A stretch of DNA of 64,000 bases, taken from positions 1,922,001 to 1,986,000 of the forward strand of contig NZ_CP018624.1 of the NCBI RefSeq assembly GCF_002327185.1, read 5' to 3'. Positions 8,505 to 18,233 of this stretch are shown piece by piece. This stretch comes from Clostridium chauvoei. GTDB lineage: Bacteria; Bacillota; Clostridia; Clostridiales; Clostridiaceae. A program made the position numbers and the translations under genes. The first letter of the stretch is position 1, and every line of letters starts with the position of its first letter. The notes under the pieces are model-generated. The model had not been told where the DNA came from. It was given only the letters and a program-made list of their open reading frames with translations, and ran no database searches.

Positions 8505-9047
8505 TTAATTAAAAAATCTCTTTAATAATCCTGCAAAAGCCATTCCATGTCTTGCTTCATCTTTGCACATTTCATGAACTGTATCATGGATTGCATCTAA
8601 GTTTAATTGCTTAGCTAATGTAGCTAAATCTTTCTTTCCTTGGCATGCTCCATGTTCTGCATTTACTCTTGCTTGTAAGTTAGCTTTTGTATCTGCTTCT
8701 ACTACTTCACCTATTAATTCAGCAAATTTAGCTGCATGTTCTGCTTCTTCCCAAGCTATTCTCTTATATGCTTCTGCAACTTCTGGATATCCTTCTCTAT
8801 CAGCTTGTCTAGCCATTGCTAAGTACATTCCAACTTCTGTACATTCTCCCATAAAGTTAGCTTGTAATCCTTCCATTATTCTTGGATCTACGTCTTTAGC
8901 AACTCCCACTCTATGTTCATCAGCCCATGCTAATTCTCCACTTTGTTCTATAAACTTGTCAGCTCCTACTTTACATAGTGGGCACTTTTCTGGTGCTGCA
9001 TCCCCTTCATGAACATATCCACATACTGTACAAACAAATTTTTTCAT
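8505..9047 (-). CDS. Reverse rubrerythrin, copy 2
   Basis: A 180-residue protein with the same rubredoxin-first layout as the copy at 7266-7808: [10 protein letters not shown] and CPLCK, then the di-iron motifs ECTEVG, EEAEHAA and DEARHG. It begins at ATG 9047 behind GGGAGG. It differs from copy 1 by K for Q after CPLC and A for T after GEL. Two genes with near-identical regulation raise the dose of peroxide defence; C. acetobutylicum also has a tandem pair (rbr3A/rbr3B, from memory), so the pair may be old and kept alike by gene conversion. Confidence 0.93.
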   Translation of the reverse strand: MKKFVCTVCGYVHEGDAAPEKCPLCKVGADKFIEQSGELAWADEHRVGVAKDVDPRIMEGLQANFMGECTEVGMYLAMARQADREGYPEVAEAYKRIAWEEAEHAAKFAELIGEVVEADTKANLQARVNAEHGACQGKKDLATLAKQLNLDAIHDTVHEMCKDEARHGMAFAGLLKRFFN

Positions 9048-9156
9048 AATTAAAATCCTCCCTTTATTTATATCCACATTTAATTTTAATTTTCTTTAAT
9101 ACATTTACTTTTAACTCTTTGTAAGATGTTTTATTTCCCTTCACCTTACATTTATT

Positions 9157-9185
9157 ATTATATAATAATTATTATTAGTTGTAAA
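9157..9185 (-). promoter_or_regulatory. Promoter with overlapping PerR-like box, reverse rubrerythrin 2
   Basis: TTTACA (9185-9180), 17-base spacer, TATAAT (9162-9157) on the minus strand. ATATAATAATTATTA at 9160-9174 is the same PerR-like box as in copy 1. Confidence 0.75.
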
Positions 9186-9302
9186 GACCTTTTTTGAAAT
9201 TTCTCTTTTTAAACAATAATTATCTTAGGTTAATTATACCAAATTAATTCAAATTATTACATAATTATTTTTATTTTTTTATTCTTTTTAATATAATGTA
9301 AA

Positions 9303-9333
9303 AAAAAGCACCTTTTTTACAAAGATGCTTTTT
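9303..9333 (-). terminator. Terminator after endonuclease IV
   Basis: AAAAAGCA (9303-9310) pairs with TGCTTTTT (9326-9333) around a 15-base loop; a T-run follows on the minus strand. The rest of 9186-9302 is AT-rich with no gene seen. Confidence 0.7.
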
Positions 9334-9334
9334 A

Positions 9335-10168
9335 TTATCTCTTATATTTACTTCTTAATAGCTTAATTTCTTCTGCATATCCATCCAACTCATTTGGAGT
9401 TTCTAAAAAGAATGGAATATTTTCTAATTTAGGATGATTTATTATTCTTGTAATAGCATCAACACCTATAAATCCTTCTCCTATTTTTTCATGTCTGTCT
9501 TTATGACTTTCAAATGGATTCTTGCTATCATTTAAATGTATTGCATATAATCTATCTAAACCTATAACTCTATCAAACTCATTTAAGACTCCATCTAAAT
9601 TATTAACTATATCATATCCAGCATCATATATATGGCACGTATCTAAACATACTCCTAAATGTTCTTTTAACTCTACTCTATCTATAATTTCTGCTATTTC
9701 TTCAAAAGTTCTACCTACTTCCGTTCCTTTTCCAGACATTGTTTCTAATAAAACTTTAGTTGTTTGATCTGGTTTTAATACTGAATTAAGCATATCTACT
9801 ATATATTTAATTCCAACTTCACTTCCCTGTTTTACATGACTACCTGGGTGAAAGTTATATAAATTATTCGGTAAATACTCCATTCTAGCTAAATCATCTT
9901 CCATAGTTTGTATTGCAAACTCTCTTGTTTTTTCATCTGCTGAACATGCATTTAATGTATATGGTGCATGAGCTAATATTTTAGAAAAATTATTTTCCTT
10001 CATAATTTCTAAAAGTTCCTTAATATCCTCTATATCAATTTCTTTAGCTTTTCCCCCTCTAGGATTACGAGTAAAAAATTGAAAAGTATTAGCTCCTATT
10101 TTAAGAGCTTCTATTCCCATATGTTTGAATCCCTTTGTTGTTGATAAATGAGATCCTATATTTAACAT
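9335..10168 (-). CDS. nfo: Endonuclease IV (AP endonuclease)
   Basis: This zinc enzyme cuts DNA 5' to abasic sites and repairs oxidised ends. It begins [14 protein letters not shown] and carries the family's metal-binding segments: [56 protein letters not shown] and PFFLETPNE. At 277 residues it is full length. GGGAGG precedes the ATG. It stands next to the peroxide-defence genes but has its own terminator. Confidence 0.95.
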   Translation of the reverse strand: MLNIGSHLSTTKGFKHMGIEALKIGANTFQFFTRNPRGGKAKEIDIEDIKELLEIMKENNFSKILAHAPYTLNACSADEKTREFAIQTMEDDLARMEYLPNNLYNFHPGSHVKQGSEVGIKYIVDMLNSVLKPDQTTKVLLETMSGKGTEVGRTFEEIAEIIDRVELKEHLGVCLDTCHIYDAGYDIVNNLDGVLNEFDRVIGLDRLYAIHLNDSKNPFESHKDRHEKIGEGFIGVDAITRIINHPKLENIPFFLETPNELDGYAEEIKLLRSKYKR

Positions 10169-10285
10169 TGCTATATCCTCCCTTGTGCATTAATTTAAAT
10201 ATCATAATACATATTTAAATCAATTATTGCAAGATGTTTTTATTATTTAATAATTATTATCTTCAAATTCTTTATTAATTATAAA

Positions 10286-10314
10286 AAAAATCATAGCCCT
10301 TTGCTATGATTTTT
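10286..10314 (-). terminator. Terminator after YccF protein
   Basis: AAAAATCATAGC (10286-10297) pairs with GCTATGATTTTT (10303-10314), then a T-run on the minus strand. Confidence 0.88.
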
Positions 10315-10318
10315 TACA

Positions 10319-10681
10319 TTATCTTATTTCTTTTCCAAAAGGCATTAAAGATAGTTTAGCTAATTTTAATGATTGTGCCGCAAATGGTATCCCTACTATA
10401 GTAATACATAAAGCTACTGCACTTATTAAATTAGCAATACATAACTCTAATCCACCAAAAATTAACCATATTATATTTAATAATAAACTACTATCACTAT
10501 CATCTACAGTTATGACTTCTTTACCAAAAGGTGCTAATTGGAGAGATGCCATTTTAAAACATTGAAGCCCTATTGGAATTCCTATTATTGTAATGCACCA
10601 AAGAAATCCAGATGCTAACCAAGCTATAGCATTAAATAAGCCACCAAATATAATCCAAATTATATTTCCTAAACAAGACAT
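10319..10681 (-). CDS. YccF-domain inner membrane protein
   Basis: The 120-residue protein has two similar halves, each with a NIIW-IFGG segment, a hydrophobic stretch and a PFGKE ending (APFGKEVITVD near residue 51, MPFGKEIR at the end). This duplicated pattern is the YccF/DUF307 family, membrane proteins of unknown role. About four membrane segments can be drawn. It lies downstream of the YwaF-like gene and may be transcribed with it. Confidence 0.85.
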   Translation of the reverse strand: MSCLGNIIWIIFGGLFNAIAWLASGFLWCITIIGIPIGLQCFKMASLQLAPFGKEVITVDDSDSSLLLNIIWLIFGGLELCIANLISAVALCITIVGIPFAAQSLKLAKLSLMPFGKEIR

Positions 10682-10757
10682 AAAACATTCTCCTATCTTT
10701 TCTTTACAGTTTATAATATTATATACTCTTAAGTTTGTTTACTGTTTAAAGTTTTAT

Positions 10758-11531
10758 CTATTTCATTGTTATTAAAGTTATTGAGTTTTCATCTTCTATA
10801 TTTTCTTCTATTATTTCTATATTTGATAACTTCTTAATTACAATATAGCTTAATATTATAGCTACATTGAAAACCATCATAGCTATAAAGGTATATAAAA
10901 ATTGTGGCATTATAGCTAATGTTATAGGTGATTTTATTAAATAGCAATAATTAGCTCCTATAACATTATCCACAAAGAATACAATTATATGATATATATT
11001 TGTGAATATTAATATTCCTTCTAAATTCTTTGCTGATAACTTTAATTCATCTACTGATAAAACATATATTACTCCCCAAATTAAAAACATATGTCCAATA
11101 AAATACGATATTTTTGTATAATGCGGAAAAGCAAAGGGATCTGTACCTGGTAATAAAAGTGCAAATACAGCTCCAAAACCTCCCCAATAAACTGCTAAAG
11201 TTTTTAATTTTTTATTATTTATTAAAAGTCCTATCGCTAAACATATAATAGAAACTCTACAATTATATAGTGGCAATCCTTCTTCTAACACTCTATAACC
11301 TGATACCACATACCATATATATAAAATAACTTGTTGCATTATTAGAGTTATTGCTATTGTATTTTTAACTCTTGTTCCCAACTTCTTATTTTCTTTCAAA
11401 TCTTTTTTAAAATTTATTATTAAAATACACACTAATATAGATATCAATAATATAGATATATGTGCCACACCAAATTTTACAAACGTTTGTCCATCTGGTT
11501 GAGTCCTAAATATTTCTCTTAATAAATCCAT
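10758..11531 (-). CDS. YwaF-like integral membrane protein (TIGR02206 type)
   Basis: The 257 residues hold about seven membrane helices. LPLYNCRVSI near residue 88 and a later HMFLIWGVIY segment fit the YwaF/TIGR02206 family, whose function is unknown. GGGGGAG precedes the ATG. It may share a transcript with the YccF gene. Recognition rests on the pattern and remembered family features only. Confidence 0.7.
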   Translation of the reverse strand: MDLLREIFRTQPDGQTFVKFGVAHISILLISILVCILIINFKKDLKENKKLGTRVKNTIAITLIMQQVILYIWYVVSGYRVLEEGLPLYNCRVSIICLAIGLLINNKKLKTLAVYWGGFGAVFALLLPGTDPFAFPHYTKISYFIGHMFLIWGVIYVLSVDELKLSAKNLEGILIFTNIYHIIVFFVDNVIGANYCYLIKSPITLAIMPQFLYTFIAMMVFNVAIILSYIVIKKLSNIEIIEENIEDENSITLITMK

Positions 11532-11644
11532 ATTTTAACATTCTCCCCCTTTATGCTCTTGTATCTATTCTCGTACTATCATCTTACTCAATAAATCCTA
11601 ACTTATCAACAGTAAAATCCTTATAAATTTGTAAAAAAACAAAA

Positions 11645-11671
11645 AGAGATTCGGAATAATCCGAATCTTTA
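11645..11671 (-). terminator. Terminator after CoA-binding protein
   Basis: GATTCGG (11648-11654) pairs with CCGAATC (11661-11667); TCTTTTTG follows on the minus strand. It touches the stop codon at 11669. Confidence 0.75.
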
Positions 11672-12028
11672 TAGTTGAACTAAAGCACAATTTTCTATAG
11701 ATGCTATCCCATTTTCTCTACAATATAATAATATTTCATCACTTTCTGCACCTGGTTGAATCAAAACATTCTTTATTCCAAGAGAATTTGCTTCTTTTAA
11801 TATTTCTAATCCCAATTTTGGATTTACACATAAATCTATTGCATCTATTTTATAAGGAACTTCTGTTAATGTTTTGAACACATTCTCTCCACCCTTTGGA
11901 TGAACTCCAGATACCACATAACTTTTGCTTTTAAATTTTTCTAATATTTTATATGCATACTTACTAGTATTAGTAACATCTCCAACAACTACCCAATTTT
12001 TTAACTGAATCATTTCTTTTATATTCAT
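11669..12028 (-). CDS. CoA-binding domain protein (YccU-like)
   Basis: The product (119 residues from ATG 12028, behind AGGAGG) is a single Rossmann-like CoA-binding domain: WVVVGDVTNTSKYAYKILEKF, VSGVHPKGGENVF, AIDLCVNPKLGLEILKEA and NVLIQPGAESDEIL. Such stand-alone domains resemble the CoA-binding part of succinyl-CoA synthetase, but their role is not known. Single gene with its own terminator. Confidence 0.8.
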   Translation of the reverse strand: MNIKEMIQLKNWVVVGDVTNTSKYAYKILEKFKSKSYVVSGVHPKGGENVFKTLTEVPYKIDAIDLCVNPKLGLEILKEANSLGIKNVLIQPGAESDEILLYCRENGIASIENCALVQL

Positions 12029-12177
12029 TAGCTTCCTCCTTAATATATTCCTTTTCAATATATAATATTATTTTTTTCTATTTTTAGCAATAATATTCTA
12101 TTAACACATTATTTTTTCAGTATAAATATAGTATAATTTAAGTATACTAATTAAACCGCTTCTTAGGGGGACATAAT

Positions 12178-12690
12178 ATGAAAATTGCTTTAAAAATACT
12201 ATTTTTTTTACCGACTATTATTTTTTCACTACTTATAATTCTTGATTTATTTGATTTTACTTATAAACTATTTAAACTAAAAAAATCATCTTCTAATTTA
12301 AAGTTTAAGTATATATCTAAAATTAATATCCTTAATAAAGTTTCTTTAATTTGTGGAATTATAATAGTTTTAACTACTATTCATTCTAGACATATTGATT
12401 TTTGGAGTTTAGCAGGTTTATATCTTGTAGAAACTACTTTAATAGATTCTTGTACTGTTTTTAGTGATGACTTTATTTTTATACAAAAAGTAAAAATTCC
12501 TTATACTACTATAGAAAGTCTTTTGTGCCAAAAATCTGATATTTCTAAATCAAAGAAAAGAACATTACTTATAAGAAGTGAAAACAAAAAAGAAATCACA
12601 TTATTCACAAATAAAAAGAATTCAGATTTTTTAATTTCCTATCTTAAAGATAAAAATGATAAAATATCAGTTAATTTTGAACAACTTTAA
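12178..12690 (+). CDS. Membrane protein of unknown function
   Basis: I do not recognise this 170-residue protein. Hydrophobic segments lie at about 5-27, 55-70 and 76-92. The rest is a soluble C-terminal half rich in lysine with a strand pattern (DDFIFIQKVKIPYTTIESL...RTLLIRSENKKEITLF) that recalls small PH-like or DUF5673-type membrane proteins, though this is a guess. AGGGGG precedes the ATG. It is the only rightward gene in this stretch and ends in a hairpin shared with the convergent hydrolase gene. Confidence 0.6.
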   Translation: MKIALKILFFLPTIIFSLLIILDLFDFTYKLFKLKKSSSNLKFKYISKINILNKVSLICGIIIVLTTIHSRHIDFWSLAGLYLVETTLIDSCTVFSDDFIFIQKVKIPYTTIESLLCQKSDISKSKKRTLLIRSENKKEITLFTNKKNSDFLISYLKDKNDKISVNFEQL

Positions 12691-12691
12691 T

Positions 12692-12728
12692 AAAACCCAA
12701 CAGGTAATATTCATATCTGTTGGGTTTA
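12692..12728. terminator. Bidirectional terminator
   Basis: AAACCCAACAG (12693-12703) pairs with CTGTTGGGTTT (12717-12727). It separates the convergent genes ending at 12690 and 12732. Confidence 0.85.
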
Positions 12729-12731
12729 TTT

Positions 12732-14177
12732 TTATATAACAACAAAGGTATTTAAGTATTCTTCTTCTATTGGTCCCTTATCTCTAAGATATCTCTTCAT
12801 AGCCTCAATTGCTGTAACTTCTAATTTTTCTCTATTTTCTCCTAAATATTTAGGAACTGCTTGCTCTGTTATATAGCTTACACTATATGACTTTTCTGCG
12901 TTTAATTCTTCTCCCTCTACAAATAATTTTTGTATTCTATGACCTTTTGGATTTTCTATAAGAATATATGCTTTTATCCCAATTGCTCTTGGCATAAATC
13001 CTCCTATTTGACCAAAAGGATTTTTACTATACGTTTGTTCTATCATAGTTTCTAAAAGTTCTACTATTTCATAGCCCTTTAAGGTTACATTTATTATTTT
13101 CGGATTCATAGGAACTATATTAAACAAATCATTTACTGTTATTTTTCCTGGTACTATAGGTGTTCCATATCTCCATCCATGAGAAAAACAGATTTTATTT
13201 CCTGTTACATTAGAAATAGATTTTAATAGGAAATTATCCATAGTAGACTCCATAGATAAATCTCTATTTAATACACTATTAGTTTCTCCTACTACTACAT
13301 CTAATTCCTCTTTATATGGCTCATAAGCATTTTCTATAAGAGTTTCTATTTCTTGATTTTTTTCTATATTATCTGAAATAGTAATAAGTTCATGAGTATA
13401 ATCTATTACTTTTCCATCTAAAATATCTAAATCTAATCTTCCTATAAAAGAGCCATGACATCCAGATTGTATAAGTATAGTATCTCCTATTTTTATAGGA
13501 GAATTTAGTCTATTATGAGTATGACCACTTATACATATATCTACATCATTAACAGTTTGTAATATTTCATAATCTGTTGGCATTCCAAGATGTGATAATA
13601 AAACTATAACATCTACCTTATGCTTATTTTTAAGTTCTACAACTGTTTGAGGTATTTCTTTATATTCTGGTGACATATATATTCCTTGACTAAATTTTTG
13701 TGGAAAACCTTGCACTACATGTTCACAAGCCATACCAATGATACCAATTTTTAAGCCATCAATTTCTTTTATTATATATGGATCAAATAATCTCTTCTTT
13801 TTATCATATACATATGTATTAGCAGATAGCATGGGGTAATTTAATCTTCTTGAAATTTCAGCTAAATGAGATGGTGTATATGCAAAATCCCAATGAGCAG
13901 TCATTGCATCTATACCCATTTTATTCATAATAGGAATTATTGCATTTCCTTGAGTTTGAGTAGTTATAAAGGTTCCATGGAATGTATCTCCACAATCTAA
14001 AACTATAGTATTAGGATTTTCTTGTTTTATACTATCTATTACAGTTTTTATTCTTGAATATCCACCGGCTTCTTTTATATTTATACCATTAGCCTCAAAA
14101 AAAGCTTCATTGTGAGGCTTTACATGTCCATGAACATCATTTATTTGTATTATTGTAAGTCTTTTCTTTTCTGTCAT
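12732..14177 (-). CDS. SoxB/5'-nucleotidase-like metallophosphoesterase, cytoplasmic
   Basis: This 481-residue protein has the two-domain plan of UshA-type nucleotidases: an N-terminal metallophosphoesterase (QINDVHGHV, LDCGDTFHG, LSHLGMPTDYEI, GHTHN near 218) and a C-terminal nucleotidase domain (FSHGWRYG, NPFGQIGGFMPRAIG). The family's GNHEFD signature reads AHWDFAYTP, which recalls SoxB, where the block is close to HWEFTYG. Neither a signal peptide nor a wall anchor is seen, so it should act in the cytoplasm. The start is 11 bases after a DsrE-like gene, suggesting a sulfur-related substrate. Plain nucleotidase activity remains possible. Confidence 0.75.
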   Translation of the reverse strand: MTEKKRLTIIQINDVHGHVKPHNEAFFEANGINIKEAGGYSRIKTVIDSIKQENPNTIVLDCGDTFHGTFITTQTQGNAIIPIMNKMGIDAMTAHWDFAYTPSHLAEISRRLNYPMLSANTYVYDKKKRLFDPYIIKEIDGLKIGIIGMACEHVVQGFPQKFSQGIYMSPEYKEIPQTVVELKNKHKVDVIVLLSHLGMPTDYEILQTVNDVDICISGHTHNRLNSPIKIGDTILIQSGCHGSFIGRLDLDILDGKVIDYTHELITISDNIEKNQEIETLIENAYEPYKEELDVVVGETNSVLNRDLSMESTMDNFLLKSISNVTGNKICFSHGWRYGTPIVPGKITVNDLFNIVPMNPKIINVTLKGYEIVELLETMIEQTYSKNPFGQIGGFMPRAIGIKAYILIENPKGHRIQKLFVEGEELNAEKSYSVSYITEQAVPKYLGENREKLEVTAIEAMKRYLRDKGPIEEEYLNTFVVI

Positions 14178-14188
14178 TACCCTTCTCC

Positions 14189-14539
14189 TTATGCCTTAAT
14201 ATAGCAATATCCTTCTTCATGCTTTTCAGCAATGGTTGCTACTCCACATGGCACTATTTCTACAAAAGAACATAATTCCTCTTTAGTTATTGTAAGTTTC
14301 TTTAATGCATTATGACATGCCATGAATTTAACATTTTCCTTAGCTAATTCATCAAACTTTATATACATTTTAGAATTAACAGCGATTTGTTCTTTTAAAT
14401 CTATTACTGCAACGCTATTAACTAATATGCCTATTTCGAAAGTCTTTCCTGATTCCTTTCCATACTTAACCATATTTTTTACATTTTCTACTGTTAACTT
14501 CCATTTACTTGGGTTATCAATGTGATATAATACTTTCAT
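14189..14539 (-). CDS. DsrE-like sulfur-relay family protein
   Basis: The 116-residue product shows the DsrE/YchN fold pattern: MKVLYHIDNPSKW, a helix, EIGILVNSVAVIDL, FMACHNALKKLTI and EIVPCGVATIAEKHEEGYCYIKA. The cysteine in MACHNAL lies at the position that carries persulfide in some DsrE-like proteins. It is the first gene of a two-gene operon with the SoxB-like hydrolase. The role in sulfur transfer is inferred from family and neighbour. Confidence 0.75.
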   Translation of the reverse strand: MKVLYHIDNPSKWKLTVENVKNMVKYGKESGKTFEIGILVNSVAVIDLKEQIAVNSKMYIKFDELAKENVKFMACHNALKKLTITKEELCSFVEIVPCGVATIAEKHEEGYCYIKA

Positions 14540-14633
14540 TTTTCTGTCTCCTTACTTAAGTCGTATTTTCATTTAGTATTTTCCCCCAAAAGTATATATG
14601 TATTCTTATTTTTTTAACAAAAATTTGTACCTG

Positions 14634-14663
14634 TTGACTTTATAAGGATAGATAATATATAAT
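14634..14663 (+). promoter_or_regulatory. leuS promoter
   Basis: TTGACT (14634-14639), 18-base spacer, TATAAT (14658-14663), 45-50 bases before the T-box leader. Confidence 0.65.
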
Positions 14664-14707
14664 AATTTATGATTAATTAAAAATTTAATATTTTATTGCA
14701 TTGAATA

Positions 14708-14942
14708 GGAGTAGTACTATATCCTTATATCTTTAGAGAGTTACTGTTTGGTGAAAAGTAACGATATAAATATAGGAACTTGCCTAGGAGCTTACTTGTC
14801 AAAAGCAAGTACGGGATATTCCCGTTATTTATTTAAGCGAGAAATTTTACTTAGGTATATTTATCTAGTATTTTTTCTAATAAGAGTGGTACCGCGAAAT
14901 AATGTCTTTCGTCTCTTAAATAGAGATGGAGGACTTTTTTTT
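14708..14942 (+). promoter_or_regulatory. T-box leader of leuS (tRNA-Leu responsive attenuator)
   Basis: The 430-base space before leuS is filled by its promoter and this element. AGAGTGGTACCGCG at 14883-14896 is the T-box with the TGG bulge that pairs with uncharged tRNA. A 13-bp terminator stem (14904-14916 with 14922-14934) and eight T residues (14935-14942) follow. Upstream, AGAGAG and a TTACT/AGTAA stem fit the top of stem I. GGAA-CTT-G at 14775-14782 places CTT (14779-14781), a leucine codon, where the specifier is expected. Uncharged leucyl-tRNA should let transcription continue into leuS. Confidence 0.92.
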
Positions 14943-14969
14943 ATAAATAAAAATATAGGAGGACTTAAA

Positions 14970-17420
14970 ATGAGTAACTATGGAACTGCTATTGATAAAA
15001 AATGGCAAGATAAATGGGAAGAAACTAAACTTTATAAATTCGACCCTAATAAAGAAGGGGAAAAACTTTACGTATTAGAAATGTTCTCATACCCTTCAGG
15101 TAGCCAATTACATGCTGGTCACTGGTTTAACTATGGACCTGTTGATTCATGGGCTAGAATGAAGAGAATGCAAGGATATAATGTATTCCAACCAATGGGA
15201 TTTGATGCTTTCGGCTTACCTGCTGAAAACTTTGCAATAAAAACTGGAATCCACCCTAAGGATTCAACTGATAAAAATATAGTAAACATGGAAAAACAAT
15301 TAAAAGCTATGGGTGCTATGTTTAACTGGGAAAATGAAGTTGTAACTTGTAACCCTGATTACTATAAATGGACTCAATGGGTATTCTTAAAACTTTATGA
15401 AAAAGGCTTAGCTTATAGAAAGAAAGCCCCTGTAAATTGGTGTCCATCATGTAATACAGTTCTTGCAAATGAACAAGTTGTTGAAGGTGCTTGTGAAAGA
15501 TGTTCAACAGAAGTTACAAAGAAGGATTTAACTCAATGGTTCTTAAAAATAACTGATTATGCCGATGAACTTCTTGAAAAGCTTGATACTTTAGATTGGC
15601 CTGAAAAAACTGTGGCTATGCAAAAACACTGGATTGGTAAATCTACTGGTGCTGAAGTTACTTTTAAGGTTAAAGATTCCGATCTTAAATTCGATGTTTT
15701 CACAACAAGAGTTGATACTTTAAATGGAGTTACATATGTTGTTTTAGCTCCTGAAAACCCATTAGTAGATAAACTTACTACTGCTGAAAATAAAGAATCT
15801 GTTGAAAATTATAAAGATGAAGCTAAAAAGCAATCTGATATAGAAAGACAATCTCTTTCTAGAGAAAAAACTGGTGTATTCACTGGTTCTTACGCTATTA
15901 ATCCAATTAACGGAAAAGAAGTTCCTGTTTGGGTTGGTGATTATGTATTAGCAACTTACGGAACTGGTGCTGTTATGGCTGTTCCAGCTCATGATGAAAG
16001 AGACTTTGCTTTTGCTACAAAGTTTAATCTTCCAATTGAAAAAGTTATAACTAGCAAAAATGGTAAAGAAGTAGAACTTCCTTATTGTGAATATGGTGTT
16101 TTAGTAAACTCTGGTGAATTTGATGGATTAACTACAGAAGAAGCTAAAATTAAAATAGTCGAGAAATTAGCTTCAATGGAATTAGGCTCAGCTAAGGTTA
16201 ACTATAGATTAAGAGATTGGTTAGTTTCAAGACAAAGATATTGGGGTGCTCCAATTCCAATGATTCATTGTGAACATTGTGGAACTGTTCCTGTACCTGA
16301 AAATCAATTACCTGTAGAGCTTCCTTACAATGTTGAGTTTGCTCCAGATGGAAAATCTCCACTTGCTAAATGTGATGAGTTCATAAACACAACTTGTCCA
16401 AAATGTGGTAAACCAGCTAAGAGAGAAGCTGATACTTTAGATACATTTGTATGTTCATCATGGTATCAATTAAGATATCCTGACAACAAGAATTCTGAAA
16501 AAGCCTTTGATAAGGATTTAGTTAATAAAATGCTTCCTGTTGATAAATATGTTGGAGGACCTGAACATGCTTGTATGCATCTTCTTTATGCAAGATTTAT
16601 AACTAAAGCATTAAGAGATATGGGTTATTTAGATTTTGATGAACCATTTAAATCATTAACTCACCAAGGTTTAATATTAGGACCAGATGGATTAAAAATG
16701 AGTAAATCAAAAGGAAATACAATTTCTCCAGATGATTATATATCTGAATATGGTTCTGACGTATTTAGAATGTATTTAATGTTTGGTTTTGCATACACTG
16801 AAGGTGGTGCTTGGAGTGATGATGGTCTTAAGTCAGTTGCTAGATTTGTAGATAGAATTGAAAGATATTTAGAAATATCTAGAGAAGCTATTAATAGTTC
16901 TGAAAATAATAAAACTACAATGGATAAACCTGAAAAGGAATTAAACTTCTGGCTTCATAATGCAATTAAGGGAGTAACTGAAGATAGCGATAAAATGCAA
17001 TTTAATACTGCTATTGCAAGAATGATGGAATTTGTTAATGCCTTCTCAAAATATCTTCAAGAAGATACTAAGAACTTAGAATTCTTAAAAAATACAATAA
17101 AGGATTTCTTAAAGATATTAGCACCTTTTGCTCCTCACTTTGCAGAAGAACAATGGAGTTTATTTAATCTTCCATTCTCAATCTTCAATGAAGCTTGGCC
17201 AAAGTTTGATGAAAAAGCTTTAGTTAAGGATGAAGTAGAAATAGCAATTCAAGTTAACGGTAAAATTAAAGCTAAAATAAATGTTCCAACAGATCTTAAT
17301 GATGAAGGAATAAAAGAAGCTTCTTTAGCTGATGAGAAAGTAATTGCTGCTATTGATGCCAAAAATATAGTTAAAGTAATTGTTATAAAAGGAAGACTTG
17401 TAAATATAGTCGTAAAATAA
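14970..17420 (+). CDS. leuS: Leucyl-tRNA synthetase
   Basis: It charges tRNA-Leu with leucine. Motifs are [13 protein letters not shown] (HIGH block), [14 protein letters not shown], the editing domain with [13 protein letters not shown] and [12 protein letters not shown], and KMSKSKGN (KMSKS loop). The start is ATG 14970 behind AGGAGG, giving 816 residues. An in-frame GTG at 14748 would extend the frame, but that stretch is the T-box RNA and is not coding. The bacterial-type zinc and editing insertions are present. Confidence 0.96.
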   Translation: MSNYGTAIDKKWQDKWEETKLYKFDPNKEGEKLYVLEMFSYPSGSQLHAGHWFNYGPVDSWARMKRMQGYNVFQPMGFDAFGLPAENFAIKTGIHPKDSTDKNIVNMEKQLKAMGAMFNWENEVVTCNPDYYKWTQWVFLKLYEKGLAYRKKAPVNWCPSCNTVLANEQVVEGACERCSTEVTKKDLTQWFLKITDYADELLEKLDTLDWPEKTVAMQKHWIGKSTGAEVTFKVKDSDLKFDVFTTRVDTLNGVTYVVLAPENPLVDKLTTAENKESVENYKDEAKKQSDIERQSLSREKTGVFTGSYAINPINGKEVPVWVGDYVLATYGTGAVMAVPAHDERDFAFATKFNLPIEKVITSKNGKEVELPYCEYGVLVNSGEFDGLTTEEAKIKIVEKLASMELGSAKVNYRLRDWLVSRQRYWGAPIPMIHCEHCGTVPVPENQLPVELPYNVEFAPDGKSPLAKCDEFINTTCPKCGKPAKREADTLDTFVCSSWYQLRYPDNKNSEKAFDKDLVNKMLPVDKYVGGPEHACMHLLYARFITKALRDMGYLDFDEPFKSLTHQGLILGPDGLKMSKSKGNTISPDDYISEYGSDVFRMYLMFGFAYTEGGAWSDDGLKSVARFVDRIERYLEISREAINSSENNKTTMDKPEKELNFWLHNAIKGVTEDSDKMQFNTAIARMMEFVNAFSKYLQEDTKNLEFLKNTIKDFLKILAPFAPHFAEEQWSLFNLPFSIFNEAWPKFDEKALVKDEVEIAIQVNGKIKAKINVPTDLNDEGIKEASLADEKVIAAIDAKNIVKVIVIKGRLVNIVVK

Positions 17421-17430
17421 TAATTAAATA

Positions 17431-17481
17431 AAAACACTCTATATCAAATTACCTATAGTAATTAATGATATAGAGTGTTTT
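17431..17481. terminator. Bidirectional terminator after leuS
   Basis: A 16-bp perfect stem, AAAACACTCTATATCA (17431-17446) with its complement at 17466-17481. It serves leuS and the convergent membrane gene. Confidence 0.88.
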
Positions 17482-17485
17482 CTTA

Positions 17486-18190
17486 TTATATATTAAATCT
17501 TTTTATTATTTGGTGTGGGCTTTTTATAGGTTTACTTTTTATATAAATCATCTTAAAGGCTATAACCTGAACCCCTAAAAGAACTATTATAATTATTGCA
17601 TATACTAAGAATAACTCTTCTGGTAATGCATTAATTACTGGATCTGTTTTAGGATCGAAAATCCAATAATTATTATTGAAAAATAGTTTATGAAATAAAA
17701 CAAATGTCTTAGAAAAATTTATTCCCATAGAAGCCATAACAAATCCAAATGTTATTAAAATTATATTTGCTGCATAATTTACTACCTTTGGAAATTCAAT
17801 ATTCTTAGCCAAAGCTTTTACTAACTTAAATGTTATAAATATTAATAAAGCTATTATAACTATTATATAAAGCTTCATAAAAATATTTTTAACTTCTTGA
17901 AAATGAATTTCTCCTGTTCTACTCATAGAAAAATCTTCAAATTCTAATTGTTTTATAAAAGGATTATTTAAATACTTAATCATCCCATTATAGTTAAACA
18001 TTAATTTTTCTTTCGATAAACCTGTAATCTTAACTAAATTAAATTTATCTATAGCTATTTTATATACTATAGTTAAGTTTAACGTTATGATTACCGAAAT
18101 TCCAACTGCAAATATACTGGTAATAAAGCTTAAAAACATATTTAAAGCAGTATTACTCCTCCTACTTCCTTGGTTCTTACTTAATTTCAT
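17486..18190 (-). CDS. TIGR01906/DUF1461 integral membrane protein
   Basis: The 234 residues have hydrophobic segments near 18-45, 103-122, 135-155 and 193-212. Between them lie HFQEVKNIF and FHKLFFNNNYWIFDPKTDPVINALPEELF, which is the conserved signature of the TIGR01906/DUF1461 family. Function unknown. It probably follows the methyltransferase-like gene on one transcript. Confidence 0.78.
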   Translation of the reverse strand: MKLSKNQGSRRSNTALNMFLSFITSIFAVGISVIITLNLTIVYKIAIDKFNLVKITGLSKEKLMFNYNGMIKYLNNPFIKQLEFEDFSMSRTGEIHFQEVKNIFMKLYIIVIIALLIFITFKLVKALAKNIEFPKVVNYAANIILITFGFVMASMGINFSKTFVLFHKLFFNNNYWIFDPKTDPVINALPEELFLVYAIIIIVLLGVQVIAFKMIYIKSKPIKSPHQIIKRFNI

Positions 18191-18233
18191 TTAGTCGTCT
18201 CCCCTTAACCCCTTAACACTAAAAGATTATTAA

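Larger units (their letters stand above)
8465..9190 (-). repeat. Duplicated reverse-rubrerythrin unit, copy 2
   Basis: Second copy of the unit at 7225-7950, with the same leader, -35/-10 boxes, PerR-like box and terminator stem. Confidence 0.85.

Noticed and set aside
14748..14969. In-frame extension of leuS upstream to a GTG at 14748
   Set aside because: This stretch contains the T-box and terminator RNA; ATG 14970 has AGGAGG and matches the normal LeuS N-terminus.
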